Source of the DNA: Phytoseiulus persimilis
Taxonomy: Eukaryota; Arthropoda; Arachnida; Mesostigmata; Phytoseiidae
Length of the DNA stretch: 64,000 bases
Direction of reading: 5' to 3'
NCBI GenBank assembly: GCA_037576195.1
Contig: CM075101.1
Span: forward strand, 23,622,001-23,686,000
Under the pieces are notes generated by a model. The model saw only the letters and a list, made by a program, of their open reading frames with translations. It searched no databases and was not told the DNA's origin. This document shows positions 26,841 through 41,174 of this stretch, piece after piece (the stretch's first letter is position 1; each line of letters begins with the position of its first letter). The position numbers and the translations under genes were made by a program.

Positions 26841-28598
26841 CTAGCGTTGCACAACCAACTTCCGCCCATAACAATCCTTCACCACAGCAGCAGAGCACGT
26901 GTCTCCCATTCATTTCACTCATCTCCAATCGAACCGCATGCAGACAACCATCAACTTGCAACGTAGGTGTCCAGCCTGACTCCGGCAAGCTCACTTCTGA
27001 GTGAGGAGAGTATGGGTGTGTATGCGTTCATCGTCATTTCTTATCTTCTGTGTCCGTTGTGTTGCCTTGTTTGTCTCTTCGCAAGCCTATTTATCTATCT
27101 ATCACCAGTCGAGACTATTCAGTCCACTGCTCGGAACAATCGAATGACGAGTACTTCCCGTTCCCGGAGTTCTAACGGATTCACAGCGAGCATTCATACT
27201 CCAATCAACACTCGGACTCTGCCGGAGATTTGAGTAGCGTCTCCGGAAGTGAGCCATCGGTTACGAAAAAATATCCGCTCACATGAAAGACCATGAAACG
27301 AGGGGAGAGTGAAATTGTTGTCTGTGCTTCTCGCGGCCGAACTTCTTGTGCAAAAATGCATCGGAACGGCAACTCGTTCACGATATACATCCCCATCAGG
27401 ATCACCCTCATCCTCTCCCCTCTGCAGCACAAGGCTTAGAACGTAGATCGAACAGTCGCTCCCGATTGTTGTTTCACGTAAGCAAATCAAGATTGTTTGA
27501 AACGCAGAAGTACGTCGCAACGAATATCCTTTCGATTGTTTCAAGCAGTGTACTCACACGTCAGTTGAGGTTTCCGGATTCGGGTGAGGGCCCACATCGG
27601 CCTCATCGCTTGTTTCTCACATGTTCTCAGGTTGTTCCTCATGCAGATGTCATGTAAAGATCTCGACCGTTCCGGGTGTTCTGCAAAGCCCCCAAGAGCG
27701 CAGGCCTTTCCTCGTTCGCTTGCAGAACGAATGTCTGGCTCGCCCGTTCTCTATTTCAGTCTCGGCGCGCGCCGATGTGGTGATCAGAGCTCCTTCGAAA
27801 AAAAGAATTCGGATGATACGGATGGAGACTTGATACGGTGGAGAAGGCAGTGAGAGAGTACGGCCAGTCTTGAACGCGTAATGGGATGAAGTATTCCGGT
27901 ACGTAGATTTCGTTGGATCGAGAGCTGTAAGATGAAGACTCGAAATCAGATGTGCGAGATAACGTGGTGATCGGAGAAAAAGCTTCCATCAAACTAGACG
28001 CTAGAACGGAATCGGGCATACTCCCATCAGAGATGCGGAAGGCTCGAGCCGCTCAACGATAAAGGAGAGAAACGTTGCAGAGCTGCGTGATAGCGGAGGT
28101 TTCATTCATATGGCGCATCTGGAGCATCAGGTGCTATTGAGTGTTTCTATTTTCAGACGGAGCGCCCCAGCTCATAAACTAGACGTCGTCTGGATCGACC
28201 GATGACCGATTGACTACTAGAGGCTTGCCGATTGTGTCATTTCGAGAGGCGCGCTGGGCTCTCGATGATCTTTGATCGGAAATCTGATAGCTGTCTCTGA
28301 CGAATCCAAGGTCATCCCATTCGAAATTTGAATCCGGACGAAACCGGAAAATTCGAGTTTCGAAACTCAGAAAATCCCGGATTCCACCCTCGGATGAATG
28401 CGTTTCGTCAGTCAGCTATTCTGCTTCCCAATCACCGGGAAACATATGCGGACATCTGAATGTCCTCATTCCAACGCAGGCCTACGCGTTCGCACACAAA
28501 GGTCGCACTTACATAAGTTCAGGTTTGTCTGCCGCACTCGATCAGCTGCGGTCAAATATCGGGCTTCTTCTCCCAGCCAAAGAGCTGCTTGTCCGCTT
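26841..28598. other. Stretch with no secure gene
   Basis: Several frames of 60-120 codons occur on both strands with no recognisable domain. A minus-strand frame at 28019-27756 has protein-like composition, rich in serine with YVPEYFIPLRVQDWPY, and could be an upstream exon of the membrane protein candidate. The right end should carry the 3' UTR of the endophilin gene. Confidence 0.35.
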
Positions 28599-31500
28599 TT
28601 ACTGAAGCGGAACGAGGACTTCGACGTAGTTACAAGGGAAGAATCCTGACTTCCCATTCAGAGAGCCCTCGAACCAATTCGCGTCGATTTGACGAATCAG
28701 GTCGATCTTGTCACCCTCCTGAAAATAAGGAACGGCTGTGAATTCCCGTCCCGAGACAATCTCCTCCACGGGAGGCAGATCGAATCGTGGAAATAGAGAA
28801 TACGTGGCGCTCGAGGGTCATTCAGGCGATCCTTAGATGAACTCACTTTGAATTCGAGCTCTCCGGGATTCTCCGCACTGAAGTCGTACAGCGCTTGCAC
28901 AGTCGGTTTTTTCTGCGTGGAAGGAGAAGACACCGCAGGGGACCGCATGGGAGACGGAATTGGTGAAGCTGCAAGGGATTCGAGTTAGGTTATCTTTGAA
29001 TACACTCCCCATTCGCGCTCGTTGGGCTCCTATCTGCATCGTGCCGTGTGCTCAGCCTCAGTGATGTTATCCACGTTGTGACCTTTCGCTTGGGTTTGTG
29101 TTACGACCTTCCGCTCAAGTTTCCGCGGAATGAGGAGCGAGTGACCAGCGACGGGATTTTCGCACGCGTTTCAATCTAGTCTCACTCAACATAACCATTC
29201 ATGCAAAGCCTGCGTGGGATTCTTTCACGGAACTCATCAGCCCGCTGACTCACAAGCAACCGCATGCGTGCCTTGTTAACCGGTGGGCGCCGAGTGTGAC
29301 GAGGAATCCGTCGACCTAACAGGTAACGTCCAGAGTGATTTCAGAAAATGATTGATACCGACTCATTCCCGAACTCGAAAACAGATTGAACGCCCCAGAG
29401 ACTTGCGGTTCTCGTTTCGGCATTTTCTTTCAAACTTATTCCACTCGGTTCCAGGCCACAGACAGTTCATGCACTTTGCGCTATGCGTGCCTACCATTAG
29501 GGGACCTGGCGTTCCTGTTTTGTTGGTTAAAGTTGCCGAGGTACATGTTACCTCCCTGCTGACCGGGAGCATTGCCCGGCGAAGGGAGTGGTGAGCGCCC
29601 TTTGGAAGCGATGAAGATTAGAGGTTAGTTCAGGTGAGGCAGGAAATTAGAACGCTCAGTCGTCGTCGTGGCCAGTGCGTAAATGAGATCTCTCTCTCCC
29701 GCCGTCGGCTCCGTTTCCCAGCTCGGAGAATACCAAGCCGGGCGATGACAGCCTTCGGGAACCACATCACGACGGCTCCCCGAAGCTCCCGAGAGTTCTC
29801 GACTCGTTTCGAGATGGTGTTCAGCGATGGATTGGATTGAAAGCAGCCGTATTCAACGCAAGCTCCGGAAAATCCCATCGTTCAAAATGTCAACGATCGA
29901 TTCAAAGCCGAAAATTCAGAAAATGGAGGGAGGGAACGGACTCGGTGAACGCGTGGTAGTGCTCGGAGAACGTGTAAAGCAGTGCTCCCGCTCATCCTTC
30001 ATTGATTGAGTTGCTCCAAGGATTATTATCACTACAGTCGCGACTAGAAGCGTTACCACTATTCTCCTAAGCTCTCTACACGCTTACAGCTCATTGTTGT
30101 GAAAAAGGTAGCGTTATGATAGGATGACAAACTCCGGCCTAGAATCACACAATGTTGTTACTCTCCCGCATTCGTCTCTCTGATTCTAAAAGACCCGTGG
30201 AGCGATGGGGGAGACTGCTTCCATCAATGCGGGAGGATTCCGAAGCATCGCTCAGAGTTTCTCCTTGGCAGATCATCCATTGGGAATATGCAGTCCGCGT
30301 TCCTGGCTCGCGGCCAACATGCCCCGAGGGGAGGGAAGGGGGGGGGGGGGGGGGGGAGGCAACCTCCGGCCGATCCGGGTTCAGGGGAATAACGCAGAGC
30401 GATTTCATGTATGAACTTCATTAGGATATTACTGCTCTACTACCAGAGACGTTCCGATCATTTATGCGCGGAGTTCGATTAGCAGAAGCGACGAGACCCG
30501 TATCTAGGTGCTGCGTTGATCCCCTGCTGGTCGTTCGCTTGGGCGAGGGAGTCAGCGAACCTCTCAGGTACTTCAGTTGGTGAGCTCTGCTCGCTCGGGG
30601 AGCATCACTTCAAAGCTCGTCGTTGGCAGGGCTCTCCGAATATAACACTAAAGAAGTTCAAGAGATGATTCGAGTCCAATTCCACAAACCTGCGTCAATA
30701 GGCTGCTGGTCGAGATCGGAAAGCTTCGTAGGTTCGAATGAACCTCTGGGCTTGGCAGAAGCTTCGTGTCGCAAGTCTTGGAGCTTGTCAGTGAGCTGCG
30801 CCAAGGTTTCCGCGCATTGTTGATGATACTCGCTGAACGCTTCCATGAGTGCACACAGCTGAGAAACTTGCTCCACATCATTTTCCAGAAGGTTGAACAT
30901 TCCCTGGGAATCAAAAAATGAAAAATGTTTCAATGTGGCCTTCGAGATCGAACGATGTAAGCCGCGGAATTTCGCTCGGACCGAATGTCTGTCCCGAGCT
31001 CTGTTCCACTCAAATCGGCCGTTAATCAGTAATCCCACATTTCCCAACTTCCGACTCCGGTGTTCTGCCTCGAGGACCTGTGATCCGAACGGAACGAACA
31101 ACCGAGCTCGTGGGAACAGACCGCTGGTTGGATGTTTCGAGAGTTTCTGACCCCGAACGAGAAATTCCTGCAGACCCCGAACGAAAAATTCCTGCAGACT
31201 GTAGACGTGAGGGGCTTTGCACGGAACCACAATCGATGGAATCCAAGTCTCGACGTACAGGAAAGACAACCCGCTATCAGCGCGAGGGGTAGAAGGGATC
31301 GGAGGTTCCCCGGCAACGACAAAGAAACGCGATGATGTCTATCTATTGCGATGGGAGCCAAATCGCTTTTCGACCGAACGCGCCGAATGTCCGCCAATGC
31401 CGTTATGCTCGAATACGACCGAAGCATCCACCGCAACGAGATACGGATTTCTGTCTCTAAACTCATGAACGGGGCACGAATCATCCGAACGGTTCGCTCG

Positions 31501-34372
31501 GGGATATTTCCCCGCCAATCTCCTCACGACTCAACTCATTCCGACGTTGACTCACCTGTGAGGCAAGGTTGAAACTCTCCTCGAATTTTTCACCGGCAGT
31601 TCGCATCTCTTCATCAGTGACATGGCCTCCAGTGGTTCGTTTCCTCTTTTTGCAGTCGTAGTCGAGCCTTCGGCCTTGAAGTTTCTTGCGATGGAACATA
31701 ACATCCTTGAGATCCTTTTGCTGCAGTTGCGTAAGGGGCTCCAAGAAATTCTGTTTCACATTGTCTTCGAGAGAATATTTAATGTCTGCGAGCTGCCGGA
31801 GGGATTCGCCTGCAATGCAATGCTTCGTCTGTTTCTGTCTCCTGTGAGATATGCTCGCAACGGTCCGGCAGAATGGACTGAACACATCAAAGCCGGACGC
31901 GGCCTACGACCCTAAGGCTTGCGGAACTTTTCAGGACAAGAAGCTATTTGAATTGCAAGAGCCGCTCCACGAGGCCCGGTATCGCTAATTCGATTCGAGA
32001 GAAAAAGTCCCTCCGTCGTGGACGAGCCGTGCTAGCGGGAGCGCTTGCATATAACCCAGACGCAGTCTGAACGCGATCGAGTATGTTGAGCACGTTCGTC
32101 AGGCTCTCGTTTCCACGCTCCTCGAAGGAACTGGGTCCTTCCAAGATGATCCCCACACCCTGTCGGTCCTACTGCACGTCTTGCGCAATGAAAGGAGCAT
32201 CATATGGAATGCCGGAAAAAACTTATGGAAACTGATTGCAAAACTCCACGAAGAAGTCAGTTTCGCCATCCCGGAAACTCCCAATCGTAAGTTTATTGCT
32301 CCACGAGGAGATCTCGGAATTCTCTTCCCGCCTCGTGCAGGCCCTCTTTTTACCTGTTTCGATGAGACTTCTTCCAAATGCCGATTCAGGTCCTAAATCA
32401 GTTCCGAATTTGACCATTGAATCTCCGAGAATGCCTTCTGGTTGAGGGTATGCATGTGAAGCCTGCCCAGCTGTTGCCGTTGGACCTCTAAGCCTTGCGT
32501 TCACTGTCAGCTTCGCTCGGGTCGCGGGGTTGGGCTGCAGTAACTCCTTCGTCTGGGTGATCAACTGTTCCACCAGTTCATTGGTGAGATCAACTTTCTG
32601 AAAAGCAGTCAACAGAGTTACTCGTCTCGTTGATGGGAAACAACAATGGATAGAGCGCGTTTCACACTGAGTTGAGCTAGTACGCCGAGCCATGAAGAGC
32701 CTCATCGAGCTAAGTTTAGCGACAACGAGCTCTTTTCCTTGCCAAGGTCGAACTCTGCCTCGATGGCTAATCGACAAAAAAAAAGTTGACATTTAGGCCG
32801 GCGCTCGCTTCAAACTGTAAGCTAAATCCGGCGGAGGCTATAGTTCCAAAGTTTTCGGTACCGACACATCACTTCCTTAGAATACGAGGGAATCGGACGA
32901 CGTATGCGAACGTTATCGTTCAGGAACGCCCACGAAAGGCTGACGGAAGAACGAATGCTTAGTGAACCAGTGAGATAGTTCGGGACCCAGTTCTCAGAAC
33001 GCCGCCTTCCCAATGACGTAACGGCTAGAGTTCCCATCGGATTAGATAGCGAAGTACCGTCCCTGCGAATGAACTCAGGAACCTCGAAGCTCTTTTCGAG
33101 GCCAGTCGAGTTCCAACTCTGGGAATAGAAAATTCCATCGGAAATATCAGCACGATGGATCTCAGCGCATTATAACGAGCGACGTCCTGGCAAGATTCCC
33201 GTGGTTCATCCCCGACGTCGTGTGTTGGCCTCTTCCGGGCCTGATCCAGTAAGCCCCAATGAACGTGAATCAGCAAATCTCAAGCGTGGACTAACCTTTT
33301 CCATATGAGTATAGTCCTCGGTGAGCTTGGTGCCTTCGGCGCCGCCGATCTTTTCGCTGACATACTAGAATGGGAGAAAAAAAACAGTTGGGTCAATCTT
33401 CATGGGAAAGAGCTGTGATTCCGAACGAAGTTCCACACGGCATTCTGCATTGGATCCAACTCGAGACGAGTGAGGTTGGAAACGCCCGGAGTCCGCTCAA
33501 ATGAAGCGGCTCGAGCAGCGTACGAGATTCACCTTTCAGAACCTCTCCATAATGAATCTGGACGCAAACTCATCACATCACGAATCTTCCCTCTCTTCTC
33601 TCTGAGCGCCAGCAAATGAATGCTGTGAGCGAAATGCTCATTGGATGAGCCATCAGCTCTCGTTTTGTACGAGAGAGAGAGTGGAGGCTGAGTGGTGTTC
33701 ATGAAAAACACGCCGTGATTGATCATAAAGCAACTCCTCTCTCGGTTGCTATCTGACCACATCAAATCTTGATGAGATGACATCTTCAAGGTGAAAGTTA
33801 CTACGAGACAGCACTGTTCGTAATGATAGAAATCTCCCTTGCGAATATGCGACGCCTCGTGACGAAACAGTGAATAATGAATCAGATTTCTTCTCATCAG
33901 ACTTATGGAGTCTTCAGCCTTGGGAGGCGAACATCGATGATGAAATCGAATTGGGAAGCATTGCAACCTAATCCCCACCCAAATACGTGCATAGTCAGAC
34001 GAACGCACGATCGGTCCGTCGACCGCAGCAAAGGACAGACGAATTTCACCCCCCCCCCCCCCTTCGTTTGATCCGCTTCGATCGAGGCGTTTCTGCACGC
34101 ATCGACATCAATGCGTTCATTTCAATGTCTTATTGAGTGTGCACTCGTTCCAACAGTGTTCTTTCCTCGGCGGAAGCTGCCTGATCTGCATTCAATTCCA
34201 TGGAGCGGATCTTACACCACACACAGTCGTCGACAACACTGAGAAGTTACAGCGAAATATTGAGGTCCTCTACGAACTTGGTGAAGATCTCTGTTTTCAT
34301 TCCGATTCGAGAAACTGATGAACCCACCTGGTTGGCTTTGTTGATCTGTTTCCTCAGACCCGCAAACGCCAT
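28599..34372 (-). CDS. EndoA: Endophilin A (N-BAR and SH3 protein), complete
   Basis: Curves membranes and recruits dynamin and synaptojanin during endocytosis and synaptic vesicle recycling. Seven exons join in phase: 34372-34328, 33364-33296, 32597-32354, 31809-31556, 30903-30690, 28968-28847 and 28718-28599, giving 355 residues, close to the usual 350-370. The start [15 protein letters not shown] is the conserved H0 amphipathic helix, split from [14 protein letters not shown] by the first intron. The BAR domain runs to about residue 255 with [35 protein letters not shown] and [15 protein letters not shown] short proline/serine linker leads to the SH3 domain (about 293-352) with ALYDF, NWFEG and the PCNYVEV end. 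The SH3 domain is split over the last two exons. The intron before the SH3 exons is the longest (1721 bp). Confidence 0.97.
30338..30356. repeat. Homopolymer run of 19 G
   Basis: Nineteen consecutive G on the plus strand inside the endophilin intron before the SH3 exons, preceded by further G-rich sequence. The length may be unreliable if assembled from short reads. Confidence 0.9.
31145..31201. repeat. Short tandem duplication in an endophilin intron
   Basis: Two near-identical copies of a 23-bp unit reading GACCCCGAACGARAAATTCC plus TGCA lie side by side (about 31151-31197). This is a local duplication with no visible function. Confidence 0.6.
34049..34062. repeat. Homopolymer run of 14 C
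   Basis: Fourteen consecutive C on the plus strand inside the first endophilin intron. Confidence 0.9.
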
Positions 34373-37300
34373 TTCGGCGTTCTCTGATCACTATTCCTCC
34401 TGTTTGCTGATATAACCCGTACTGGCCGCCACCTGCAAAGATCCCGCTAATAGGCTTCCTGGAATAACGAATTCCTACGTAAGAGATGGGGGCAGGATCG
34501 AGACAGAGCTTTCGTAGATACTTCCACCGATCAGGAGTCGTTCTTCATAAGCAGCGAACCCCCGTGAGCTCGAGACTCGTGGCCGTCTCGGGCAACGTTC
34601 TCGTACGTCTCTCGTGGGGCAGCCGAAACGGCCATCCGAGGCTCGAGCATGGTTTGCATTCAAGCAAGAGTCACTTTACTCCGCGCACGTAGAGGAAAAC
34701 GATTTTTCTTTCTTCGCACGGGAATCGACAGCGCGCCTGGAGCGTACCGCAACAGAACAGAACTTTCATTTACTCCGGAGCCATCTCACGGTCAGACTCG
34801 CACGGGCCACCAGAGCAACGAGGCTCGAATACTGATGCGTCCGAATCGAAGAAGGGGATTCTGTCGGAGTAGTCGCATCCAACGCGAGCGTCGAGTGATA
34901 GAATATTCTAAATCACCGATCCAAGGGAACCGTCTCGCAATGACGAGCCACGAAAGCTCTCTTTGCAGTTCACTTTCCTCGACAGCAAGAGCTCAGACGG
35001 AAACACAGCCTTGAAGCGTCTCGTGAAGATGGATTCTCCACCGTTGCAAGCTGTGACACGTAGAAGTTCACCACTCCTCCGACGGATCCCGGAAGGGAGC
35101 GGAGCAAATAACGTGTTCGACTTGATCGACTCGACTTCATTCCGGGTCCCCTCCGAGCGATGTCAACAACCCGTCCTCCCTCCCATTACTTCCCGAGGAA
35201 CGACTTTCAGAGGATTGAATCGATGTCGTCGGGGCAGCTTTTGGTGCCATCCCGAGAATACGGCTCCAACGTCGTCGATCGGATAGCGCTCCAAGAATTC
35301 CCGAGGAAAAGGATTTTTTTCCACTGTTGGGGAGACCATCGCCCACACTTCTTATTGAACGACCGAGAACGAATCGCTTGTACTGTCCCCGAGGAGAGGA
35401 ATGCCACTGATTAGGGTTGTTTCAGAAATCTCATGGTGCCCGAGACCCACCCAGGAGCTCAGCACCGCCATGCAATTTTGCGTGCGATGCATTCCTCTTC
35501 CAACAAAGGCTCTGCGTCCTCCGCAGCAGAATGACCCAAATCGTTACAGACAGAGCGGTTCCTGTGACTGTACTGTTCACGCTCAAAGGTTAGAACGAGT
35601 TTTCATTTTTTCGACCTCGTGAATTAACTTTATACGAAGCAAGAGAACTTTTACTTGACTGCACTGATTGAGGATGCAACAGACAACATTGAATGCTCTC
35701 GATGTTTTATTGCGTTTCATTTGCGGGTCGTTCCCGAAGCGACTTCCGCTCCGCCCCATGAACTCGTCTCCGTCTTGGTTATTTCGACAGATCGACCGCA
35801 CAGATGCGTACATAGCGCGCGAATCCGCTTCCGTTGATGGTTGGAGCTGTGGTTGCAACACGAATGGACGGCTGCCGAGTGCCCCATCCAACCAAGTTAT
35901 CGAGCCTGATTGCTATCGAATTCCTGCCGGAATCGTCAGAGGCTGATGATCTGGTGCCGCCCTCTCAAACGGAATTATGACCCCTGCATCGTACCCCAGA
36001 AATGGGGGCTCGCGGAGAACGTTGTAGGAATTGCGACACACGATACGAGGAGTAATCCTCCTCCCACTTCCGAAATCTCCCATTGGAATGCGAGGCCTCC
36101 CGCGCTTCCGGACTTCTGTTCTTTCTCGGCTCTCGTGCGTTAGGGCTTCCGAAGCTGTGAGTCTCTCTCTTTTCCGCCGGTATGGTTGGTCGCCGAGATT
36201 GTTCTAAGCGGCAAGTATCCCCAGCTATCCCTAGACGCGGGCTCAGCGAAACATCGGGCTAGGGTTGACCAACGACCGATTACGAAGATTCACAGACTCG
36301 CGCTCGCTCTCACCAGACCGGCGCCGACTCGAGAGACTCTAGACAAAAGTACGGGCTTGCATGTGGCGCAGGGGAACCATGCACCAAGGTGAAATCAGTC
36401 GCCGTTTCGACCTCTTCGCCGCTTCCACCCGTAAGATAATCCCCGCTTGGATGGGATCGATCGAAGCGGCGTTCCAAATGACATCGCGGTCACTGCTTCA
36501 CGGCGAAATCTCAAGATTAGCGTCAAGTCACAAGCTCGGATTAGCTGCATTGCTTTCATCACGGCGAACTCGTCCACAGCGAGGATATTAGAAGTTACAC
36601 GCCTGCGACCTACGCGCGTTGCTTCTCCCCAGTTTCGACCCGCTACTGAACGAGAACGCTCCAACAGTTATGTGAGCCCTCAAATTAGGTTCGGAGGTCC
36701 GAGGGAGTATGGTAACAGAATTAGATCTCGCCGCCACTTCGGCTTTCAAACTGCCGGGTGAAGACGGGGATCATCAAAGAGAGTGGATCTCATTCCCTAG
36801 TCTGACTGCTCGAAATTCATCGTTTTCGATCCTCTGAATTGAGCCAGAACGTTTGATGGACCGACCCGAGCGAACATCGTATTCACCTGGCCGGCTTGGA
36901 GCCCAACCGCTGTTCTATCTTTACGTCGTCCTCTCAGCGACTCGTTTGTTCCGAATCAGCTACATTTGGTTTCTCACAGCCTTCCAGGTCGCAATAGTTC
37001 ACTCAACTATCCAAACATTATCGACAGCCGTCGTCCAGCGCGACTCTTTTCGGCCAGAACCGAGACAAATAGCGGCTACGGTCGGCTACCGGAAGGTTTC
37101 CGCGGAGCGCTCCAATCCGAGCTAGGAAAAATCCTCGACCAAATGGGCGCCAAATCGGCCCAACCTCTGTCCTCAATGGCACCCTTCAACACACAGTGCA
37201 GCAACGTGCTCAGCGAGCGCCTCGGGAAGCTGCTGACTCTGTTGACTTTACTCGGCAACTTTGTCAGAGCGAGTGGATTTTTCCGAGATCGCTTCCGGGC

Positions 37301-40300
37301 AGCGACGGACTCTATCATCTCTACAGATCTGCATACGCAGTTTGAAAACTCCTCCTCGAGGGGGAGATGAAGTTCTCGAGCCAGAAGGCGACCGTTTGTT
37401 CCACTCGATCACGGGCCGGACCGCCTCTGCAACACGGAAAGGTCACAAAATCTCCGATGGAGATGATCACAAAACTCCCGATGACTCCGACTGGCGTCTC
37501 TGAGTTTTAGAACGTCCACGAGCTGCGACCCTTCAGAGAACGGGGAGATGGAAACGACGTGTGCTGCACTTCCGCAGCATTTGAAAACACCTCTCCCACT
37601 TCGGTTTCCATCCGGTGTGCGAGCCTTCGAGAGAGAGCTCCTCGAACGGAAAAAGCCAGGGGGACCAGAGTACTAAACGCTTCCCTTGATTCCAACAACA
37701 TCGGAAGGAGAGGAAGCCTCACTGGAAACTGCTGGGACGATTTGGTTGTTAGCTCCTGTTTTTCAGTCAAGGTCTGTGAGTCTCAGCTGCGAGTTTCCAC
37801 GATTCCTAGCACTGCCAGAGCGAGCGCTCGATTCCAAACACAGACCCTTACTTTGCCTCAATGGAGAGCCGTTTCCACATGAATGACCTATCTCGCACTC
37901 ATCAAATCTCATTCACTGCCTCTCCCATCCGAGTGGTCAGACACCCAGCCAGCCGGTAACCGAGAAGAGGACACTATTCGAATGCTGCGTTCGCTTTTTT
38001 CGCCGGTTGTGATTTGAGGCCTATGGCTACTCACTTGGCAAATCGAATGCACTGACGTGGGTTCGGGGTCGCCGCTGCGAGTTTTCTGCTTGTGCTGCTC
38101 TTTTCGTTAATTCCTCGAGCGAGTGAGCGAGCGGGCGGGCGGGCGGACGAGCAACCACCAAGCAATCAACCGACCAGCCAACCACCCAGGAGAAATTGTA
38201 GTAGCAATAGCAGCACCGCACCACACACGCTGCAGTAGCCAGCCAGCGAACGACTAGAGAGAGAACAGCCGACAGACCGACACCAACCGAGCGACCAGCC
38301 AACCAACTCAGTGCTCGTTCACTCGCCGCCGCCGCAACCGCCGGTCTCGGGGGTTGCCGAAGTTTACAGAGTCAGTGGACAGATGGCCCCACGGTCGCCA
38401 TCCGCACCAGCCACCACCGCTACGGTTGCTCACTCATTCGCTCGCTCGCCCACTGTCGTCTCACACTCACTTGCACACAAGCGAGAGCTCGAACACAGTA
38501 GCAGACGATTTGGCGGGGCACTCTTTCCCTTTCCTCAGCCTCGGTAAAATGAAACAGACCGGCTTCGGCATTTTGAAAGCTTGGCGGGTCTGGAGTCGGT
38601 GACAAAACTACTCTGATGGAGTATCCTGTGATGCAGACAAAACCCAATTGAGTATATTTTGGACTATAAGCATTATACGCAAGAGAACTAACTACTCTTC
38701 GCTCCAAATCCAACTCAGACAGGAAGTCAAGTTTTAGAGTGACGACATCATGAATTCCGTCCCTTCTGGAGACAGTCGAATATGACAACCAGATGAGATG
38801 GTTGCGTTACGACTCGAGCGAAAAGAAGGTCACGAATCACGAACACCATGATATTCACAGTGCAGGCCTTCCCGGGAAAATCGGCTCTTATCCTTCCGGG
38901 CGCCGCTAGGTCAGGTAGCGAGGTACCCTGGCTGCGCCAATGTCTCGAGCATGTCAACTTCGCCTCAGTCAACGCAAGCTTCACGTCGTTTTCGATGCAG
39001 GAGCGGCGCATATTTCGCTGAGAGAATCTCGGCTAACGCTCAACATTACGCCCCGCCATCCAAACAGGCAGTACGCTTCGGCCGAGAAACTTACTCTGCG
39101 GGCCGTTTGCGTACTCGAGCGGATTCCTGAAAGTTCCGAAAAAAAAGACAAAATGTGTCAGAGGATCAGAACTCCCCGATGAAACCCCACAAGAAGCCGT
39201 TACAAGAGTCAAAATCATTTTCATGTTCTCTTCTGGTATGCTTGAATGCTTGGCCCGTTTGAAACAGGGTAAACTCAGTGCAATCAGTGGGCCTGCTCGT
39301 TGAGGAAGCTTCATTGCTCCCGGCTAGGCGTGACACGAGGCGTTACATCGAGCGCCTTTTTCTTGCGTCACCCTCACGGTCAGGAATTATGAATGTTCCA
39401 TAGAGAGTAAAACCACAGTCCCGATGTATATTTCCGTGGAAGCTGGAGCTGCCACCGATTTTCCACTCGACGGCAGTGGCTTCTGGTGTATGCTACATGG
39501 GTTCAGGTCAGTGTTCGGACAGCTTAAAACTGTGCTGGGGCGTGTCCCATGAGGAACGGCCACCGGGGATGGGGTGGGCGCCCGTTCGAGATTGCACTGG
39601 AACACCATCCAGTGTGCATTCTGGAGCGATTCGCCGAAGCGGGAACTCCTTCAGAAAAACTCTGGGCGAGCCCCATGCCAGAGAGCTCGGTATTCGTGCC
39701 GCGATCGGTGCGAGAACGTAGGGTGAATCCCACACCTTTTCACCGGGCGAGAGTAATGAGCAACATTGGCAGACATGTCGTGCGTTCACGTATAGGGCAA
39801 GAACAGTCTCCTAGGGGACCAAAAAAGGAGCCCGTCGGAGCGCGACTCTCTTCAGATCGAAGAGTTTGTCTGATTTCCCTGCTGCCTCGATTCTCCTAAG
39901 AATATTATTGCGCGAACTCCGCGGAACGAATGGAGGGTGGAAATAGCTCGAGAGATCAGAGAGGAGACATCCGTTCCCATCTCGCGGGTGGCCAAAAATT
40001 CATTGGCACAAATTTTCCCTCCATTTCGCCTCAAGGGGAGAGCTCGAGCCACAGGGGCCTCGAGCCTCACCTTTTCCCGCTCTCACTCATTCTAACTTGT
40101 AGCGTGTGTTTGAAAACGTTGAACGTAAGGAACTCTCTTTCAAAGTTTGTCAGGATGTAGCAGAACGCAGCCCAAACGGCGATTACGGAGCTGGCAGGAT
40201 TAGGACTCGCGTTCAACGTATGGGTAGTTCGAATAGTTCAACTGTCGTGATATCCGGAGAACCGCTGATGGCATAGTTCGAGATCGCCCCCGCCTTTCCC

Positions 40301-41160
40301 AAGAATACTGGGGACTGGGTAACAGTACGGATCGAGCACACATATACCGGCTGTCGCCACCGAATGCGTATGGGAAGAGAATAACGCGAGGAGGCGAGCC
40401 ACTTGTTTTGTTGTGAATTCTGCAAGATGGAAGAAATGACTTCTAGAAGAGTAGCTGTGATCAAGACCATTATTTCCACGACAGAATCATGAGATTCGCG
40501 GGAAATTAAGCGGTTTCAGAACCAAATTGAGCATTTTGGCTACAGCAAAGCGAAGATATCAGCCCCAGAAGATTCGATCCTTCTGTGATTTTCTGATGAT
40601 CTTTTCCCGGCCCACTGAATGGTCTCATAGATGGGATAAGCTGGAATTTCTCCCGAAATGCTCAAAAGCCCCGGGGAGCCTCGGAAATGTCACTTGAACA
40701 AGCTCCATCGTTGTTCGCCCTGCAGGGAGGGATTTCGTCTGCTCCAGCGACGAAAAGGTAATTTCTCCACCGTTCTCAGCGTCGCTTCTGGTAGTCTAAA
40801 TGTTTGAGAACGTGACATATCATCAGGAAGCCAGCGAGTACTCCCTGCCGGAGCGATCGAACTTATCGTCCCAGAGGGAAGACAGAGGGACATGACGATT
40901 CAATTGGACATGAAAATTATCAATAGATCACTAGATATTCAAATCTCCCGGGATCGATATCTTCGTTTGGCCTCGGCCCAGCTGCTCAACTCTTTCGAGC
41001 ACCAGATATTCTTCGACAAACTTGATGATTCTGAAGAGGAAACGAGGGTCATAATTTGCGCTTGATTGCATCTGAAAGTGGACTGAATCCCGCGCGTTTA
41101 TCTTATCATCCATCTGCACCCTCTGGACGCGGGGCTATGAGCCATTCGCAAAAAGATCAT
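34373..41160. other. Intergenic region upstream of endophilin without a recognised gene
   Basis: Open frames reach at most 134 codons, occur in several frames at once, and match nothing I know. The 38.1-38.5 kb part has GAGCGAGCGAGCGGGCGGGCGG and ACCAGCCAACCA-type simple sequence, of the sort seen around promoters and 5' UTRs in this window. The left end should hold the endophilin promoter and 5' UTR. No RNA gene was recognised. Confidence 0.5.
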
Positions 41161-41174
41161 CCTAACCACGGCAA